Positions 24,256-33,734 of a stretch of 64,000 nt of DNA are shown here, one piece after another. Each line of letters begins with the position of its first letter. Position 1 is the first letter of the stretch. The notes beneath the pieces were generated by a model. That model was not told the DNA's origin. It did not search any database and worked only from the letters and a program-made list of their open reading frames with translations. Source of the DNA: WYZ-LMO2 sp038731605 (GTDB taxonomy: Archaea; Halobacteriota; Archaeoglobi; Archaeoglobales; Archaeoglobaceae); assembly GCA_038731605.1 (NCBI GenBank), contig JAVYQP010000003.1, positions 1 through 64,000 of the forward strand. The letters run 5' to 3'. A program made the translations under genes and the position numbers.

Positions 24256-25551
24256 ATGGAAGAACTAATGGGAGACATTTTTGACAAACCAGAGCCTTTA
24301 AAAGGCATAAGAGTTTTAGAAGTCTGCAGTGTTGTCTTAGGACCCGCAGCAGCGGACTACTTAGCGGAGTTTGGCGCTGAAGTGATAAAGTTCGAAGCTC
24401 GACGTGGGGATCAGATGAGATACGTCACACCCTACGCATACTTCTACAAGAACTTATCCCCGGGGCTTTTGGAGCAGAACCACAACAAATACTGGGTCGG
24501 AATGCACTTCGGGCATCCGAAGGCGAGGGAGATTTTTTACAAGTTCGTGAAGAAGAGCGATGTTGTCATTGACAACCTCACGCCCGGAAGATTGGCGAAG
24601 TGGGGCTTGAGCTACGACAAGCTCAGGGAAGTCAATCCGAGGATCATCCAGCTCCACGTCTCTGGATTCGGAAGCTGGGGTCCATTCACGGGAAGGACTT
24701 CTTACGATGCGATTGCCCAAAGCGAGGGCGGACTTGCCTACATAACTGGTTTAGAGGGCAGAATTCCGCTGAAATCTGGAGTGTGGATCGCAGACTGGAC
24801 AACTGCGTTGGCTTGTGCGATCGCAATTCTTGCAGCGCTAAACTACAGAGAAAGGACCGGCGAAGGACAGTTCATCGACATCTCGCAAGTCGAAACTGTG
24901 ATCCGCTACCTCGACTGGACTTGGCTCTACGTCTACTTGACGGGGAAGAACAGGGAAAGAGTTGGGAATCGAGACCTCGCAATCTGTCCTTCAGACCTCT
25001 TCGACTGCAAAGATGGATGGATTGCGATCTGCGCCTTCAGCGAAGAAGAATTTAAAGGGCTCTGCAAGGCTATGAACAGAATGGACCTCTTCGAGAAGTT
25101 CGCAGACCCTGTGCTTCGACTGAAGGACGAGAACGCAAGGTATATCCTTGCGGAGATAGCGAAGTGGGCTAAGGAGAAAACGATCGCTGAGATCGAAGAA
25201 CTCGCACTTAAGCATGGATTCTCAGCTTATCATGTCGTCGATGTCGAAGAGGCTTACAACAGCGAGCACCTCAGAGCAAGGGGAGCGATTCAGGAATACG
25301 AGGATCCTTTGTATGGGAAACTCGTAGAGCCATGCTATCCACCGAGAATGGAAACACCTGCAAGACTCAAGTGGGGTGCAAGACCGATGGGCTTCGACAA
25401 CGAGCATGTGCTTTCGAGGATTCTCGGCATTGGCATGGAAGAGATCGAAAAACTGTACGAGGAGGGCGTAATCTACAAGTGGAACCCCGCAGTCCCACCG
25501 CAGTGCCCGCCAAAGGACTGGGATGGGAAGAAGGGATTGAAGTATCCGTGA
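24256..25551 (+). CDS. CaiB/BaiF (family III) CoA transferase, first subunit
   Basis: A 431-residue enzyme moving CoA between carboxylic acids. The fold signature is GIRVLEVCSVVLGPAAADYLAEFGAEVIKFE at the N-terminus. The likely catalytic aspartate is D151 in TSYDAIAQSEGG, followed by the ITG.EG region. The next gene encodes a second, different family III protein 9 bases downstream, so the pair probably forms a heteromer like the benzylsuccinate CoA transferase BbsEF. Donor and acceptor are unknown. Adjacent ligases for acetoacetate and another acid suggest catabolism of carboxylic acids. Confidence 0.85.
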   Translation: MEELMGDIFDKPEPLKGIRVLEVCSVVLGPAAADYLAEFGAEVIKFEARRGDQMRYVTPYAYFYKNLSPGLLEQNHNKYWVGMHFGHPKAREIFYKFVKKSDVVIDNLTPGRLAKWGLSYDKLREVNPRIIQLHVSGFGSWGPFTGRTSYDAIAQSEGGLAYITGLEGRIPLKSGVWIADWTTALACAIAILAALNYRERTGEGQFIDISQVETVIRYLDWTWLYVYLTGKNRERVGNRDLAICPSDLFDCKDGWIAICAFSEEEFKGLCKAMNRMDLFEKFADPVLRLKDENARYILAEIAKWAKEKTIAEIEELALKHGFSAYHVVDVEEAYNSEHLRARGAIQEYEDPLYGKLVEPCYPPRMETPARLKWGARPMGFDNEHVLSRILGIGMEEIEKLYEEGVIYKWNPAVPPQCPPKDWDGKKGLKYP

Positions 25552-25560
25552 GGTGAGATC

Positions 25561-26928
25561 ATGGAGGAGAGAAAGATCGTTGGTTTTGCAATCGATCCCG
25601 AGTATGCGAAGTTCATCCATTCGATAACGAATCCCGCCGACATCTACGGAAAGCCTGAAGCGATCGACGACATCGTTGTCTTAGATCTAAGCTATGCGAA
25701 CTTCGCTGGACTCGTTGCATCTTCGTTCTTAGCAGAGCTTGGCGCAGAAGTTATCAGAATCGAACCGCCAAGCGGAGACCTTGCGAGGAAGATGTCTCCT
25801 GAGGGGATCATGGTCAACGGCACTGGACTGCCTTACATCGTGGAAGCGAGGAACAAGTATCACATAACGCTGAACATAGAGAAAGAAGAGGGGAGGGAGA
25901 TTTTGAAGAAGCTCGTGAAAAAGGCGGACGTGCTCATAGAGACCTTCGCTCCAGGCTACATGGAGTCGCTCGGCATTGGTTACAAACAGCTGAAAGAGAT
26001 CAATCCATCGCTGATCTACTGCGCAATAACGAGCTTTGGACAGTTTGGCAAGGATGCGGAGAAGTTCGGGAAGATGCGTGGTTACGACCTCATAGACCAA
26101 GCGAGAGGAGTCGTTATGAGCGTCACCGGCGAACCAGAGCTTGATCCCGATATCCCCAAGGAGTTCAAAAAACCCGTGAAAGCGGGGAACTGGATGGGGT
26201 GGTACGTTGGCGGAATGTGGGCGTCTTTTGGAATCTTAATGGCGATGTTCCATAGAAGAAGAACTGGAAAAGGGCAGTTCATCGATGTGTCGCCTTGCGA
26301 GGGCTTGATGGCGATTGCGAACTACCTGATGCAGTATTACCACTTGACAAAAATGGAGGGAGAAGCGAAGAAAATGGTTCGTGCGGGGAACTTTGACTAC
26401 GCTGTCTTCCCATACACATACGTGAAATCGAAGGACGGTTACGTTTTCATGTCCGGCTTCACAGATCCGAACTGGGCTGCGCTTTGCGAAATAATGAATC
26501 GTCCAGATTTGCAGAAGCAATATCCGACGATAAGGGAAAGGCTAAACCCATACAACCAGCCTGTAGTTCAAAAGGAGATCGAGAAGTTCACGAGTCAATA
26601 CACTTCGGAAGAACTGCTTAAGATCGTCCTTGATTATTCAAAGAGACCAGACAAAAAAGGCACTGTGGTTACGGGTAGGCTGAACGCTCCAAAGGAAGTT
26701 CTTGAAGTCGAGCATTTCAAGGTAAAGGAGATGTTCGTTGAGCGGAAGGATCCAAACTACGGAAAGGTTTTGATCCAGAACTCGCTGTTCAGGTTCATGT
26801 CGAGGACACCAGCGAGGATCAAATGGGTCTGCAGACCTGTCGGCGCTGACAACGAGTTCATCTATCTGAAGTATCTGGGCTTCGGGAAGGAGAAGCTTGA
26901 AAAATTGAAGAGCGAAGGAGTGATTTAA
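25561..26928 (+). CDS. CaiB/BaiF (family III) CoA transferase, second subunit
   Basis: A 455-residue partner of the upstream protein. After an extra N-terminus of about 35 residues comes LDLSYANFAGLVASSFLAELGAEVIRIEPP, the family dimer-interlocking fold. The catalytic aspartate is probably D176 in GYDLIDQARG. GGTGAGATC directly before the ATG is a strong ribosome binding site. It overlaps the convergent acetoacetate-CoA ligase gene by 4 bases. Whether both subunits are catalytic is unclear; both keep the aspartate. Confidence 0.85.
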   Translation: MEERKIVGFAIDPEYAKFIHSITNPADIYGKPEAIDDIVVLDLSYANFAGLVASSFLAELGAEVIRIEPPSGDLARKMSPEGIMVNGTGLPYIVEARNKYHITLNIEKEEGREILKKLVKKADVLIETFAPGYMESLGIGYKQLKEINPSLIYCAITSFGQFGKDAEKFGKMRGYDLIDQARGVVMSVTGEPELDPDIPKEFKKPVKAGNWMGWYVGGMWASFGILMAMFHRRRTGKGQFIDVSPCEGLMAIANYLMQYYHLTKMEGEAKKMVRAGNFDYAVFPYTYVKSKDGYVFMSGFTDPNWAALCEIMNRPDLQKQYPTIRERLNPYNQPVVQKEIEKFTSQYTSEELLKIVLDYSKRPDKKGTVVTGRLNAPKEVLEVEHFKVKEMFVERKDPNYGKVLIQNSLFRFMSRTPARIKWVCRPVGADNEFIYLKYLGFGKEKLEKLKSEGVI

Positions 26929-28889
26929 GCTTCCCTCTGTAGCTCCTCCCTTATTTTTTCGAAGTAGTCGAGGCTTTCTGGGTTCAGCAGAGATCCACGG
27001 TTCGTAACTGGTTTCCCATGGATTATGTTCCTGACCGCAATTTCGACTTTCTTCATGTTTACCGTGTAAGGAATGTCCGGTGCTTCGAGTATAAGCGCAG
27101 GCACGTGCCTTGGTGAGGCTTTCTTGCGTAGCTCATCTTTTATCTTCTTCTTTAGCTCTTCCGTAAGCTTGTAGCCCGGTTTCAGCTTCACGAAGAGTAT
27201 TAACCTTTGATCTCCTTTCCAATCCTGAGAAGTCGCCAAAGAATCTGCGATCTCCGGCAATTTCTCGACGACGTTGTAAATCTCAGCAGTCCCAATTCTA
27301 ACTCCAGAGATCTTGAGCGTCGCATCGCTTCTCCCGAGGAAAGTTATCCCTCCAGTCTTCGAGTGGAAGATCACGTAGTCGCCATGTCTCCAGACGTTCT
27401 TACCCTTGTCTGCGTAGAACTCGAAGTATGTTTCACGGTATTTTTTGAAATCCTTATCTCCCCAGAAGTAAATTGGCATTGAGGGTGACGGTTTTTCGCA
27501 TACAAGCTCTCCAGGTTGATCGAAAACCGGATTTGCATTTTCGTCGTAGGCAAAGATCCTCATTCCGAGCGCAGGAGCTTGAAGCTGACCAGCATAAACG
27601 GGAAGCGTCGGCGAGCCTGCACAGAAACAGCCGTTGATGTCCGTTCCGCCAGAGATCGAGTTGAACCAAAGATCTCGTTTTACGTTCTCGTAAACCCATT
27701 TGAAGCCTTCGGCTGAAAGCGGTGAGCCTGTTTGCGAGATCTCCTTCAGGGATTCGAGACTGAACTCTGCGTTCGGCTTTGCGTTTGCGGTCATCAGAGC
27801 GTAGATGTAGCTCGCAGAGCAACCGAATACCGTTACCTTCTCCTCATCTATTAACCTAAACATCGTTCTCCAATCTGGGAACAGAGGATTCCCATCGTAG
27901 ATCACGATCGTCGCACCCACCGCCAAGGAGCTCATCAGCCAGTTCCACATCATCCAGCTCGGAGAAGTTATGTAGCTAATCCTCTCCCCCTTCCTGAGAT
28001 CCGTGTGCAGAATGAGCTCCTTAAGGTGGTTCACGAGCACTCCAGCGACAGATTGCACCATGCACTTCGGCTTTCCTGTTGTGCCGGAGCTGAACATTAT
28101 GTAAACCGGCTCATTCGCTTCGACTTGCTCAAACTTGATCTCCTTCTCTTCCGAAGCGAAGTCGTCCCAGAGTTCTGCGTTCGGAATCGCCGAGACATCG
28201 GGATCCTTCTTCATGTAAGGGAAAACAACGACTTTCTCGATCGAAGGAATTGCCTTTGCAACTTCTTTGACGTTAGCTGTGAAGTCAAAACCCTTGCCCT
28301 TGTAAAGGTATCCATCGACCGTGAACAGAACCTTTGGCTCCAACTGCCCTATTCTGTCGACGACAGCGTTTGCACCGAGTTCGGTTCCGCATGAGCTCCA
28401 AACCGCACCTAAGCTCGTGGTGGCGAGCATTGCGACACAGGTCTCGGGTATGTTGGGCATGTAGGCGCAGATTCTATCGCCCTGCTTAACCCCAAGATCC
28501 CTCAACGCATTAGATATACCCGCAACCTTCTCCCTCAGCTCCTCGTAGCTCAGAGTTCTCCTTAGCCCAGCTTCGTTTCTAAAGATAAACGCAGTTCCCT
28601 CTCTGTGCCTTAGCAGATTTTCCGCAAAGTTGAGCTTCGCTTCAACAAACCATCTTGCTCCGGGAAACTTGTTGAGATCGTCGACGACTTTCGTGAACCT
28701 CTCTGAATAAACTACACCACAAAAATCCCATATCGCATTCCAGAAATCGGGAATATTTTCGACGGACCACTTGTATAGATCCCAATAATTCTGCAGATTT
28801 ACTCCGAACGTCTGGTTGACGTAGTCCACAAATTTCGTTATGTTCGCCCTCTTTACGATCTCCTCGCTCGGTTTCCAGAGAAGCTCCAT
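26925..28889 (-). CDS. Acetoacetate-CoA ligase
   Basis: A 654-residue member of the ANL (acyl-CoA synthetase) superfamily. The N-terminal family block with WKPSEEIVKRANITKFVDYV and YSERFTKVVDD, and the overall length, match acetoacetyl-CoA synthetase rather than acetyl-CoA synthetase. The AMP-binding loop is FSSGTTGKPKCMVQS and the C-terminal catalytic lysine lies in the TVNMKKVE segment. It forms acetoacetyl-CoA from acetoacetate, ATP and CoA. It is divergent from the next acyl-CoA ligase and convergent with the CoA transferases. Acetoacetyl-CoA could feed beta-oxidation-type cleavage or isoprenoid synthesis. Confidence 0.88.
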   Translation of the reverse strand: MELLWKPSEEIVKRANITKFVDYVNQTFGVNLQNYWDLYKWSVENIPDFWNAIWDFCGVVYSERFTKVVDDLNKFPGARWFVEAKLNFAENLLRHREGTAFIFRNEAGLRRTLSYEELREKVAGISNALRDLGVKQGDRICAYMPNIPETCVAMLATTSLGAVWSSCGTELGANAVVDRIGQLEPKVLFTVDGYLYKGKGFDFTANVKEVAKAIPSIEKVVVFPYMKKDPDVSAIPNAELWDDFASEEKEIKFEQVEANEPVYIMFSSGTTGKPKCMVQSVAGVLVNHLKELILHTDLRKGERISYITSPSWMMWNWLMSSLAVGATIVIYDGNPLFPDWRTMFRLIDEEKVTVFGCSASYIYALMTANAKPNAEFSLESLKEISQTGSPLSAEGFKWVYENVKRDLWFNSISGGTDINGCFCAGSPTLPVYAGQLQAPALGMRIFAYDENANPVFDQPGELVCEKPSPSMPIYFWGDKDFKKYRETYFEFYADKGKNVWRHGDYVIFHSKTGGITFLGRSDATLKISGVRIGTAEIYNVVEKLPEIADSLATSQDWKGDQRLILFVKLKPGYKLTEELKKKIKDELRKKASPRHVPALILEAPDIPYTVNMKKVEIAVRNIIHGKPVTNRGSLLNPESLDYFEKIREELQREA

Positions 28890-28952
28890 GGCTAAACTTT
28901 GGTTTGGAATATATGATTTTTGCGGTTTTGATCAATACAAAATCGAAAAAAC

Positions 28953-28958
28953 TTTATA
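28953..28958 (+). promoter_or_regulatory. TATA box for the acyl-CoA ligase
   Basis: TTTATA is centred 25 bases before the ATG at 28981. This supports that ATG, rather than the TTG at 28978, as the start of a leaderless mRNA. Confidence 0.6.
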
Positions 28959-28980
28959 CTTGAAAAATTAGCGATGTTTG

Positions 28981-30654
28981 ATGACAATCGAAAATCGTTT
29001 GCCACCTCGGGATTTATGGCCTGAGTTCAAGGTTTCGAAAGAACTCTACGACTCCCTTCCAGAAAAATTGAACCTCGCAGAGGAGATTTTGGATAAAAAC
29101 GCAGAAAAGCACAGAAACAGAGTTGCGATTTTCTTCGAGGATAAGAAATACACGTATCGCGAAGTCTCGGAGCTTTCGAATAGGGTTGCATCAAAACTCG
29201 TTGAACTTGGTGTCGAGCCGTTGGACAGGGTTGCGATAAGGTTCGCAAACGTTCCAGAAGCGGTGATCGCAAACTTTGCGATAATAAAAGCGGGAGCGAT
29301 TCCAGTCACCCTGCACCCAAGGTGGAGCAAGAAGGAAGTTCTCCACGTCCTAAACGACAGCGAAGCAAAATTCGTGTTCACACAGCAAGCACTGCTTCCA
29401 GAAATCGAAGCCGTGAGACAAGAGCTGAAGTTTCTGAAAAACGTGATTCTCGTGGGCGATGAAAAAGTTGCTGAGGAAAAGGGTTACGTGAGTTTTGAAA
29501 AGATGGTAAGAGAGGGCAAAAAGAGCTTCAAACCGATAAAGGTCGACAAGGATAGCCCTGCGGTTTTGCTTTACACCTCTGGAACCACCGGTCTACCGAA
29601 GGGTGTCGTGCACTTCCTTCCGGGTGTTTTGAATGTCGTGAGCAATGTTGGCAAATACGTGTGGAAGTTAAGCGAAAACGACGTTCTCGGCAGTGCAGCG
29701 CCGATAAGCTTCGCCCTTGGCTATGGCGGACTTGCAATGATCCCCTACTACTTCGGAAGTGCGGTTTCTCTTATGAGACAACCAGATCCAGAATACGTTT
29801 TCTCGACCATAGAGAAGCACGGAGTCACCGTGCTTTCGATGGCTCCGACTTGGTATAGGAAAACCCTGCCGATCGTAACAAAGATGATTGAGAAATACGA
29901 CATAAGCTCCATAAAGTTATTCACTGGCGGTGGGGAAGCGTTTGGAGCGGACACGATAAAAGCGTGGTATGAAAAAACAGGTTACATGATTGCAGAGGGC
30001 TTTGGAGCGACCGAGCTCTTTTACATCTCGATATCCAACGCAGTCGCACCGAAGCCAAAACCAGGCTCGATTGGCATGCCCGTGCCAGGCGTTGAAGTTA
30101 CAATACTCGATCCCGAGACGCTACAGCCAATAAAAGAGCCCTACAAACCTGGGTTGTTGTTGATAAAGGCTCCATGCGGGACAGTATACTGGAACCCGTA
30201 TGCGGAGAACGGAAAACTGCTCAAGAAAATGGAGAAAGACGTCCTATTCAAATCAGTTGCACTCGGAGATTTAGCCTATTTCGACGAAGAGGGCTACATT
30301 TGGTTCGCAGGAAAGGGAGAAGACATCATAAAGAGCTCTGGCTACAGAATTGGCGCTGATGAAGTGGAGGTTGCGATCCTTAGCCATCCAGCTGTCGATG
30401 ACGCTGGAGTCGTTGGCGTTCCTCATCCAGTGAGGGGCGAAGACGTAGTTGCGTTCGTGGTGCTCAAGAAGGGCTTTGAAGCAAACGAAGAGACGAAGAA
30501 AAGCATATACGAGCATCTAAAGTCGAATCTCGCAGTCTACAAACTTCCAAGGGATATAATTTTCCTTGATCAGTTGCCGAGACACTTGACCGGAAAGCTC
30601 TTGCGCAGGGAGCTAAAGGAGATTGCGAAGAAGCTCTACAAGCCAAAAGACTGA
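28981..30654 (+). CDS. Acyl/aryl-CoA ligase (AMP-forming)
   Basis: A 557-residue ANL enzyme. The adenylate loop is YTSGTTGLPKGVVH (near 198-211), the hinge region is GDLAYFDEEGYIWFAGKGEDIIKSSGYRIG and the catalytic lysine is in LPRHLTGKLLRREL. Overall it resembles benzoate/2-aminobenzoate-type and medium-chain acid ligases. The carboxylic acid is unknown. The position beside two CoA-transferase subunits and an acetoacetate ligase suggests one catabolic pathway. The promoter is leaderless. Confidence 0.82.
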   Translation: MTIENRLPPRDLWPEFKVSKELYDSLPEKLNLAEEILDKNAEKHRNRVAIFFEDKKYTYREVSELSNRVASKLVELGVEPLDRVAIRFANVPEAVIANFAIIKAGAIPVTLHPRWSKKEVLHVLNDSEAKFVFTQQALLPEIEAVRQELKFLKNVILVGDEKVAEEKGYVSFEKMVREGKKSFKPIKVDKDSPAVLLYTSGTTGLPKGVVHFLPGVLNVVSNVGKYVWKLSENDVLGSAAPISFALGYGGLAMIPYYFGSAVSLMRQPDPEYVFSTIEKHGVTVLSMAPTWYRKTLPIVTKMIEKYDISSIKLFTGGGEAFGADTIKAWYEKTGYMIAEGFGATELFYISISNAVAPKPKPGSIGMPVPGVEVTILDPETLQPIKEPYKPGLLLIKAPCGTVYWNPYAENGKLLKKMEKDVLFKSVALGDLAYFDEEGYIWFAGKGEDIIKSSGYRIGADEVEVAILSHPAVDDAGVVGVPHPVRGEDVVAFVVLKKGFEANEETKKSIYEHLKSNLAVYKLPRDIIFLDQLPRHLTGKLLRRELKEIAKKLYKPKD

Positions 30655-30679
30655 TCTAATTTTTATTTTGGTGATCAGG

Positions 30680-31702
30680 ATGGTTGAATTGCTGGCTCCG
30701 GGTGGAAGTATAGAAATGGTTAAAGCGGTCTTGAGCAATGGGGCGGATAGTGTTTTCGTTGGCGCTTTTGGGTTCAGCAGAAGAAGTAGCTATGAACTTA
30801 AACACTCCGAAGTAAAAGAAGCGATAGAGATCGCCAAGAGAATGAAAAAGAAGATATACGTTGCGATGAACGCTTTTATAGAAAAAGAACTGATTCGAAT
30901 GCTCTTAGATAAGAGAATTTCCGACTACGTGAAGTGGGGCGCAGATGGAGTAATAGTAAAGACACCAGAATTTATGAGAGCAATTAGCAAAGCATATCCA
31001 GATCTCGAAATCGTTGCAAGTGTTGGATGCCACATAGACAGTAAGGAGAAAATAGACTTTTACAGCAAAATGGGTGCAACAACCGTAGTTCTCAGCACAG
31101 AGTTAAGGAAAGATCTTGAAAAAACCGCAGATTTAAACGATTACGCCCATGGACTTGGGTTAAAAACAGAGGTGCTTGTGAACGGAACCGCATGTTATAG
31201 AGGAGTCGGAAACTGCAACTTTTTCAGCTATTTCAAAGATGCGTTTGAAACGATGACGTTCGTAGATTCCGATGGACTCAGGGTAGAGAAGATATTCGGC
31301 AATCCGGAAAGGGGAGGTGGATGCTACAGGCCCTGCTTATACATAGACGATCCGCTTGTTAAAGCCTTGGTGCCGAGCAGTGTTTTAGAAGAGATGCGTG
31401 GAGAAAAGAACCTGAACGAGAGATTCACGCTTGCAAGAGAAGTCCCAAAGTTGGTAGAGATCGGCATCGATATCTTGAAGATTCAGGGTAGAGAGTATCC
31501 AGTAGACCTCGTTGCGTCGATGACGAGAATTTTTGCAGATATAATCGAAAAATCTATCAAAGAACGACGCCCAGAGCTGAGTGAGGAGATATCGAGGCTG
31601 GATTTGCTTCTTCAGGAGTTAGATGCGATAAGGGAGAAACATACCGAAAACTTAAGGAAAAAACTCTATGAGAGATTAATGCCGAAGATGAGTGTGCTTT
31701 AA
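30680..31702 (+). CDS. Peptidase U32 family protein
   Basis: A TIM-barrel protein of about 340 residues of the U32 family. It begins VELLAPGGSIEMVKAVLSNGADSVFVG, the family hallmark. Cysteines at NGTACYRGVGNC and GGGCYRPC can bind a 4Fe-4S cluster, as in the hydroxylation-linked members (TrhP/UbiU/UbiV) rather than true proteases. ATG 30680 follows GGTGATC with good spacing. The substrate (tRNA, quinone or other) is not known. It is 25 bases downstream of the acyl-CoA ligase and may share its transcript. Confidence 0.82.
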   Translation: MVELLAPGGSIEMVKAVLSNGADSVFVGAFGFSRRSSYELKHSEVKEAIEIAKRMKKKIYVAMNAFIEKELIRMLLDKRISDYVKWGADGVIVKTPEFMRAISKAYPDLEIVASVGCHIDSKEKIDFYSKMGATTVVLSTELRKDLEKTADLNDYAHGLGLKTEVLVNGTACYRGVGNCNFFSYFKDAFETMTFVDSDGLRVEKIFGNPERGGGCYRPCLYIDDPLVKALVPSSVLEEMRGEKNLNERFTLAREVPKLVEIGIDILKIQGREYPVDLVASMTRIFADIIEKSIKERRPELSEEISRLDLLLQELDAIREKHTENLRKKLYERLMPKMSVL

Positions 31703-31748
31703 AGTGGGCTGTAGACTTTGAAAGTTGCTGTGAGCAAAGGTATTGACA

Positions 31749-31780
31749 AAATTTTTAAATCCTTCAAAAAATTTCGAAAC
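31749..31780 (+). promoter_or_regulatory. lysR promoter with TTCGAA site
   Basis: The TATA-like ATTTTTAAAT is centred about 26 bases before the ATG at 31781. TTTCGAAAC with core TTCGAA at 31773-31778 overlaps the predicted transcription start. The same core occurs twice in the facing DUF169 promoter, so LysR autoregulation is likely. Confidence 0.5.
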
Positions 31781-32722
31781 ATGGTAAAGCTGGAGTTCAT
31801 GAAAACCTTCATGGAGGTCGTGAACACTGGAAGTTTAAAAAAAGCGGCAAAAAATCTTGGAATATCCGTCAGCACTGTTAGTTTCCAGATAGATGCTCTG
31901 GAATCATTTTACGGTGCGAAGTTGCTGAACCGAGGAATAAGAGGTGTGGAGCTTACAGAAGAGGGGAAAATTGCGCTGAAGAACATGGAGATGATAATGA
32001 AAAGCGTCGAAGAAGTGAAGAGACTGATTACGAACATAAAGGGGGAGAAAATTGTGCTCGCCTCGGGAATGGTTGGGCTCAACATAGTCCATTCGCTCCA
32101 GATCTTGCTCAAATCCAGATACCCTACCTTAGAGGTTAAGCTCGAATTGAGGGGAGCACATAAGTGTGTCCAAGGAGTTTTGAATGGTGAATACGACTTC
32201 GCTATTGCAGGAGATTTACTCGCCGAGCATTTAAACGATCCCCGCCTTTTTATGGAAGAGCTGGGAGACGATAAATTGGTTCTGATAACCTCCAAGGAGC
32301 ACCCGCTTGCAAAAAAGAGTGCGGTATCACTGGAAGAGATAAAAAATGAGCCCATGATTATGCTTACGGAAGACTACGGAATAACTACGAGCACAAAAAA
32401 GGCTCTCGAGATGAGCGGTTATAGCATTTCGCAGTTCAACGTTGCCTACGTGGTCGGGGATTACTACTCAAAGCTACACGCTGTCAGCAGTGGAATAGGA
32501 ATTGCGATAACGTCTTTTCTCGCAGCGTGCAGAGCTTACGAAGTCGGTTTGATCGAAATGATAAAGATAGCAGATCTGAAGTCGGATAGAAAGATCTACT
32601 TTGTCGCATCAAAGCTCGCAATGGAGAGCAAAAAGATGAGGGAGTATGCGGATTTCATACTATCCAAGGGAAAACAGCTTTTCAAAGATTTCACAAATCA
32701 TTGCAAATATTTCGAAAGCTAA
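31781..32722 (+). CDS. LysR-family transcriptional regulator
   Basis: A 313-residue regulator. The N-terminal winged helix has FMKTFMEVVNTGSLKKAAKNLGISVSTVSFQIDALE, the classic LysR recognition region. The C-terminal two thirds are a type 2 periplasmic-binding-like effector domain (KIVLASG, DFAIAGD, LITSKEHPLA, GIGIAITSF). I prefer ATG 31781, which matches the TATA spacing and the family start, over the longer frame from 31718. LysR proteins are mainly bacterial, so transfer is plausible. It is upstream of, and likely controls, the DUF169-TSUP operon. Confidence 0.88.
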   Translation: MVKLEFMKTFMEVVNTGSLKKAAKNLGISVSTVSFQIDALESFYGAKLLNRGIRGVELTEEGKIALKNMEMIMKSVEEVKRLITNIKGEKIVLASGMVGLNIVHSLQILLKSRYPTLEVKLELRGAHKCVQGVLNGEYDFAIAGDLLAEHLNDPRLFMEELGDDKLVLITSKEHPLAKKSAVSLEEIKNEPMIMLTEDYGITTSTKKALEMSGYSISQFNVAYVVGDYYSKLHAVSSGIGIAITSFLAACRAYEVGLIEMIKIADLKSDRKIYFVASKLAMESKKMREYADFILSKGKQLFKDFTNHCKYFES

Positions 32723-32740
32723 GTTCGAATGAATCGAACC
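32711..32740 (+). promoter_or_regulatory. TTCGAA cluster at the lysR 3' end
   Basis: TTCGAA at 32711-32716 and the hyphenated palindrome GTTCGA-ATGAA-TCGAAC (32723-32738) lie at the end of lysR and just after it. They could be distal operator sites for the downstream operon; there is no T-run, so a terminator is less likely. Confidence 0.4.
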
Positions 32741-32834
32741 AATTTTCGAGCCTTTTCTTTTAAAATTTGGCGACGATTTTCGATTGTAGGAAGAATTTTG
32801 AAACTATTTCAAAAATTTTGTCTGGTAAAAATTT

Positions 32835-32873
32835 TTCGAAATATTTTTGATAAAATTCGAAAAAAATAAATAC
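32835..32873 (+). promoter_or_regulatory. Promoter and paired TTCGAA operator of the DUF169 operon
   Basis: TTCGAA at 32835-32840 and 32856-32861 are 21 bases apart, two helical turns, each within an A/T-rich arm. A TATA box AAATAAATA follows at about 32864-32872, centred 25 bases before the ATG at 32893 (leaderless). This is what two LysR dimers on one face of the DNA would need. Confidence 0.55.
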
Positions 32874-32892
32874 TGGAAAGCAACTTGCGAGC

Positions 32893-33732
32893 ATGATCGA
32901 TTCGGAAGTCTTGCTCGACGATGTGAAGTTCGCCAAAGCCATGCTAGAAAAAGGGAAGCTCAGCAACGCGGACATGGTGTTTGTGCTGAGAAATCTTCTG
33001 AAACTAAAGTACTACCCGGTTGCCATAAAGTTTTTCTACAACGAATCGGAGATCGATGAATTCAAGCAGAACCACGACTACCTTATCGCATGCCATCCAT
33101 ACACTTTCTGCCACTTTTCCGCAGCGTCGAGGCAAAGGGGCGACGTTCTATTCGGAGATAAAAAGACGCTCGGCTGTAGCAACGCTCGATATCTCTTTGG
33201 CTGGAAAGAATTTGACGAAGGAGAAGTGAAAAGCCATCTAAAGTATACAAAGAACAGGGAGCAAGCGGAGAGATTCGTAAAAACAAAATCCAGATTGCCT
33301 GAGGGACTTTTGGCATTTGCAACTGCTCCTTTACATAAGGCGAGGTTCAAGGTCGACGTCGTGCACATAATCTGCGATGTCCTACAAAGCTACCACATCT
33401 ACAACGACTATTCCTCAGCGATGGATGTGCATCCAATAACCCCTAACCTAATGATGAACTCCGCAGTTTGCGGGGGAGCGGTGTGGACGTTCAACAACAA
33501 GATGATAAACGTAGTTCCAATGTGCAGTGGTAGCTACACGGCGGGGAAGACTGAGCAAGGCGAAATAAACGTCTACATCCCCGGGGAGCACTTTGAAGCC
33601 TATGTTTTAAGACTTCTGGAGAGAACCGCCGAACAAGGCGGAGCGAGCTTCCCGAGAACAGGAGAGACGTATCCCGGATTTAATGTCTGTAAGCTCTGTC
33701 CATTCCTAACGTTCAAAAAGGAGGAGGTGTGA
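32893..33732 (+). CDS. DUF169 family protein
   Basis: A 279-residue cytoplasmic protein of the DUF169 family (PF02596), function unknown. Cysteines are placed in pairs or with histidines: CHPYTFCHF near 66, GCSNA near 97, VCGGAV near 193 and CKLCPF near the C-terminus. They could bind a metal or cluster. The gene starts the operon DUF169-TSUP-small membrane protein, and the second gene begins just after its stop. DUF169 genes occur widely in anaerobes near metabolic or cofactor genes. A link to sulfur compounds here is inference from the TSUP neighbour. Confidence 0.8.
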   Translation: MIDSEVLLDDVKFAKAMLEKGKLSNADMVFVLRNLLKLKYYPVAIKFFYNESEIDEFKQNHDYLIACHPYTFCHFSAASRQRGDVLFGDKKTLGCSNARYLFGWKEFDEGEVKSHLKYTKNREQAERFVKTKSRLPEGLLAFATAPLHKARFKVDVVHIICDVLQSYHIYNDYSSAMDVHPITPNLMMNSAVCGGAVWTFNNKMINVVPMCSGSYTAGKTEQGEINVYIPGEHFEAYVLRLLERTAEQGGASFPRTGETYPGFNVCKLCPFLTFKKEEV

Positions 33733-33734
33733 AA

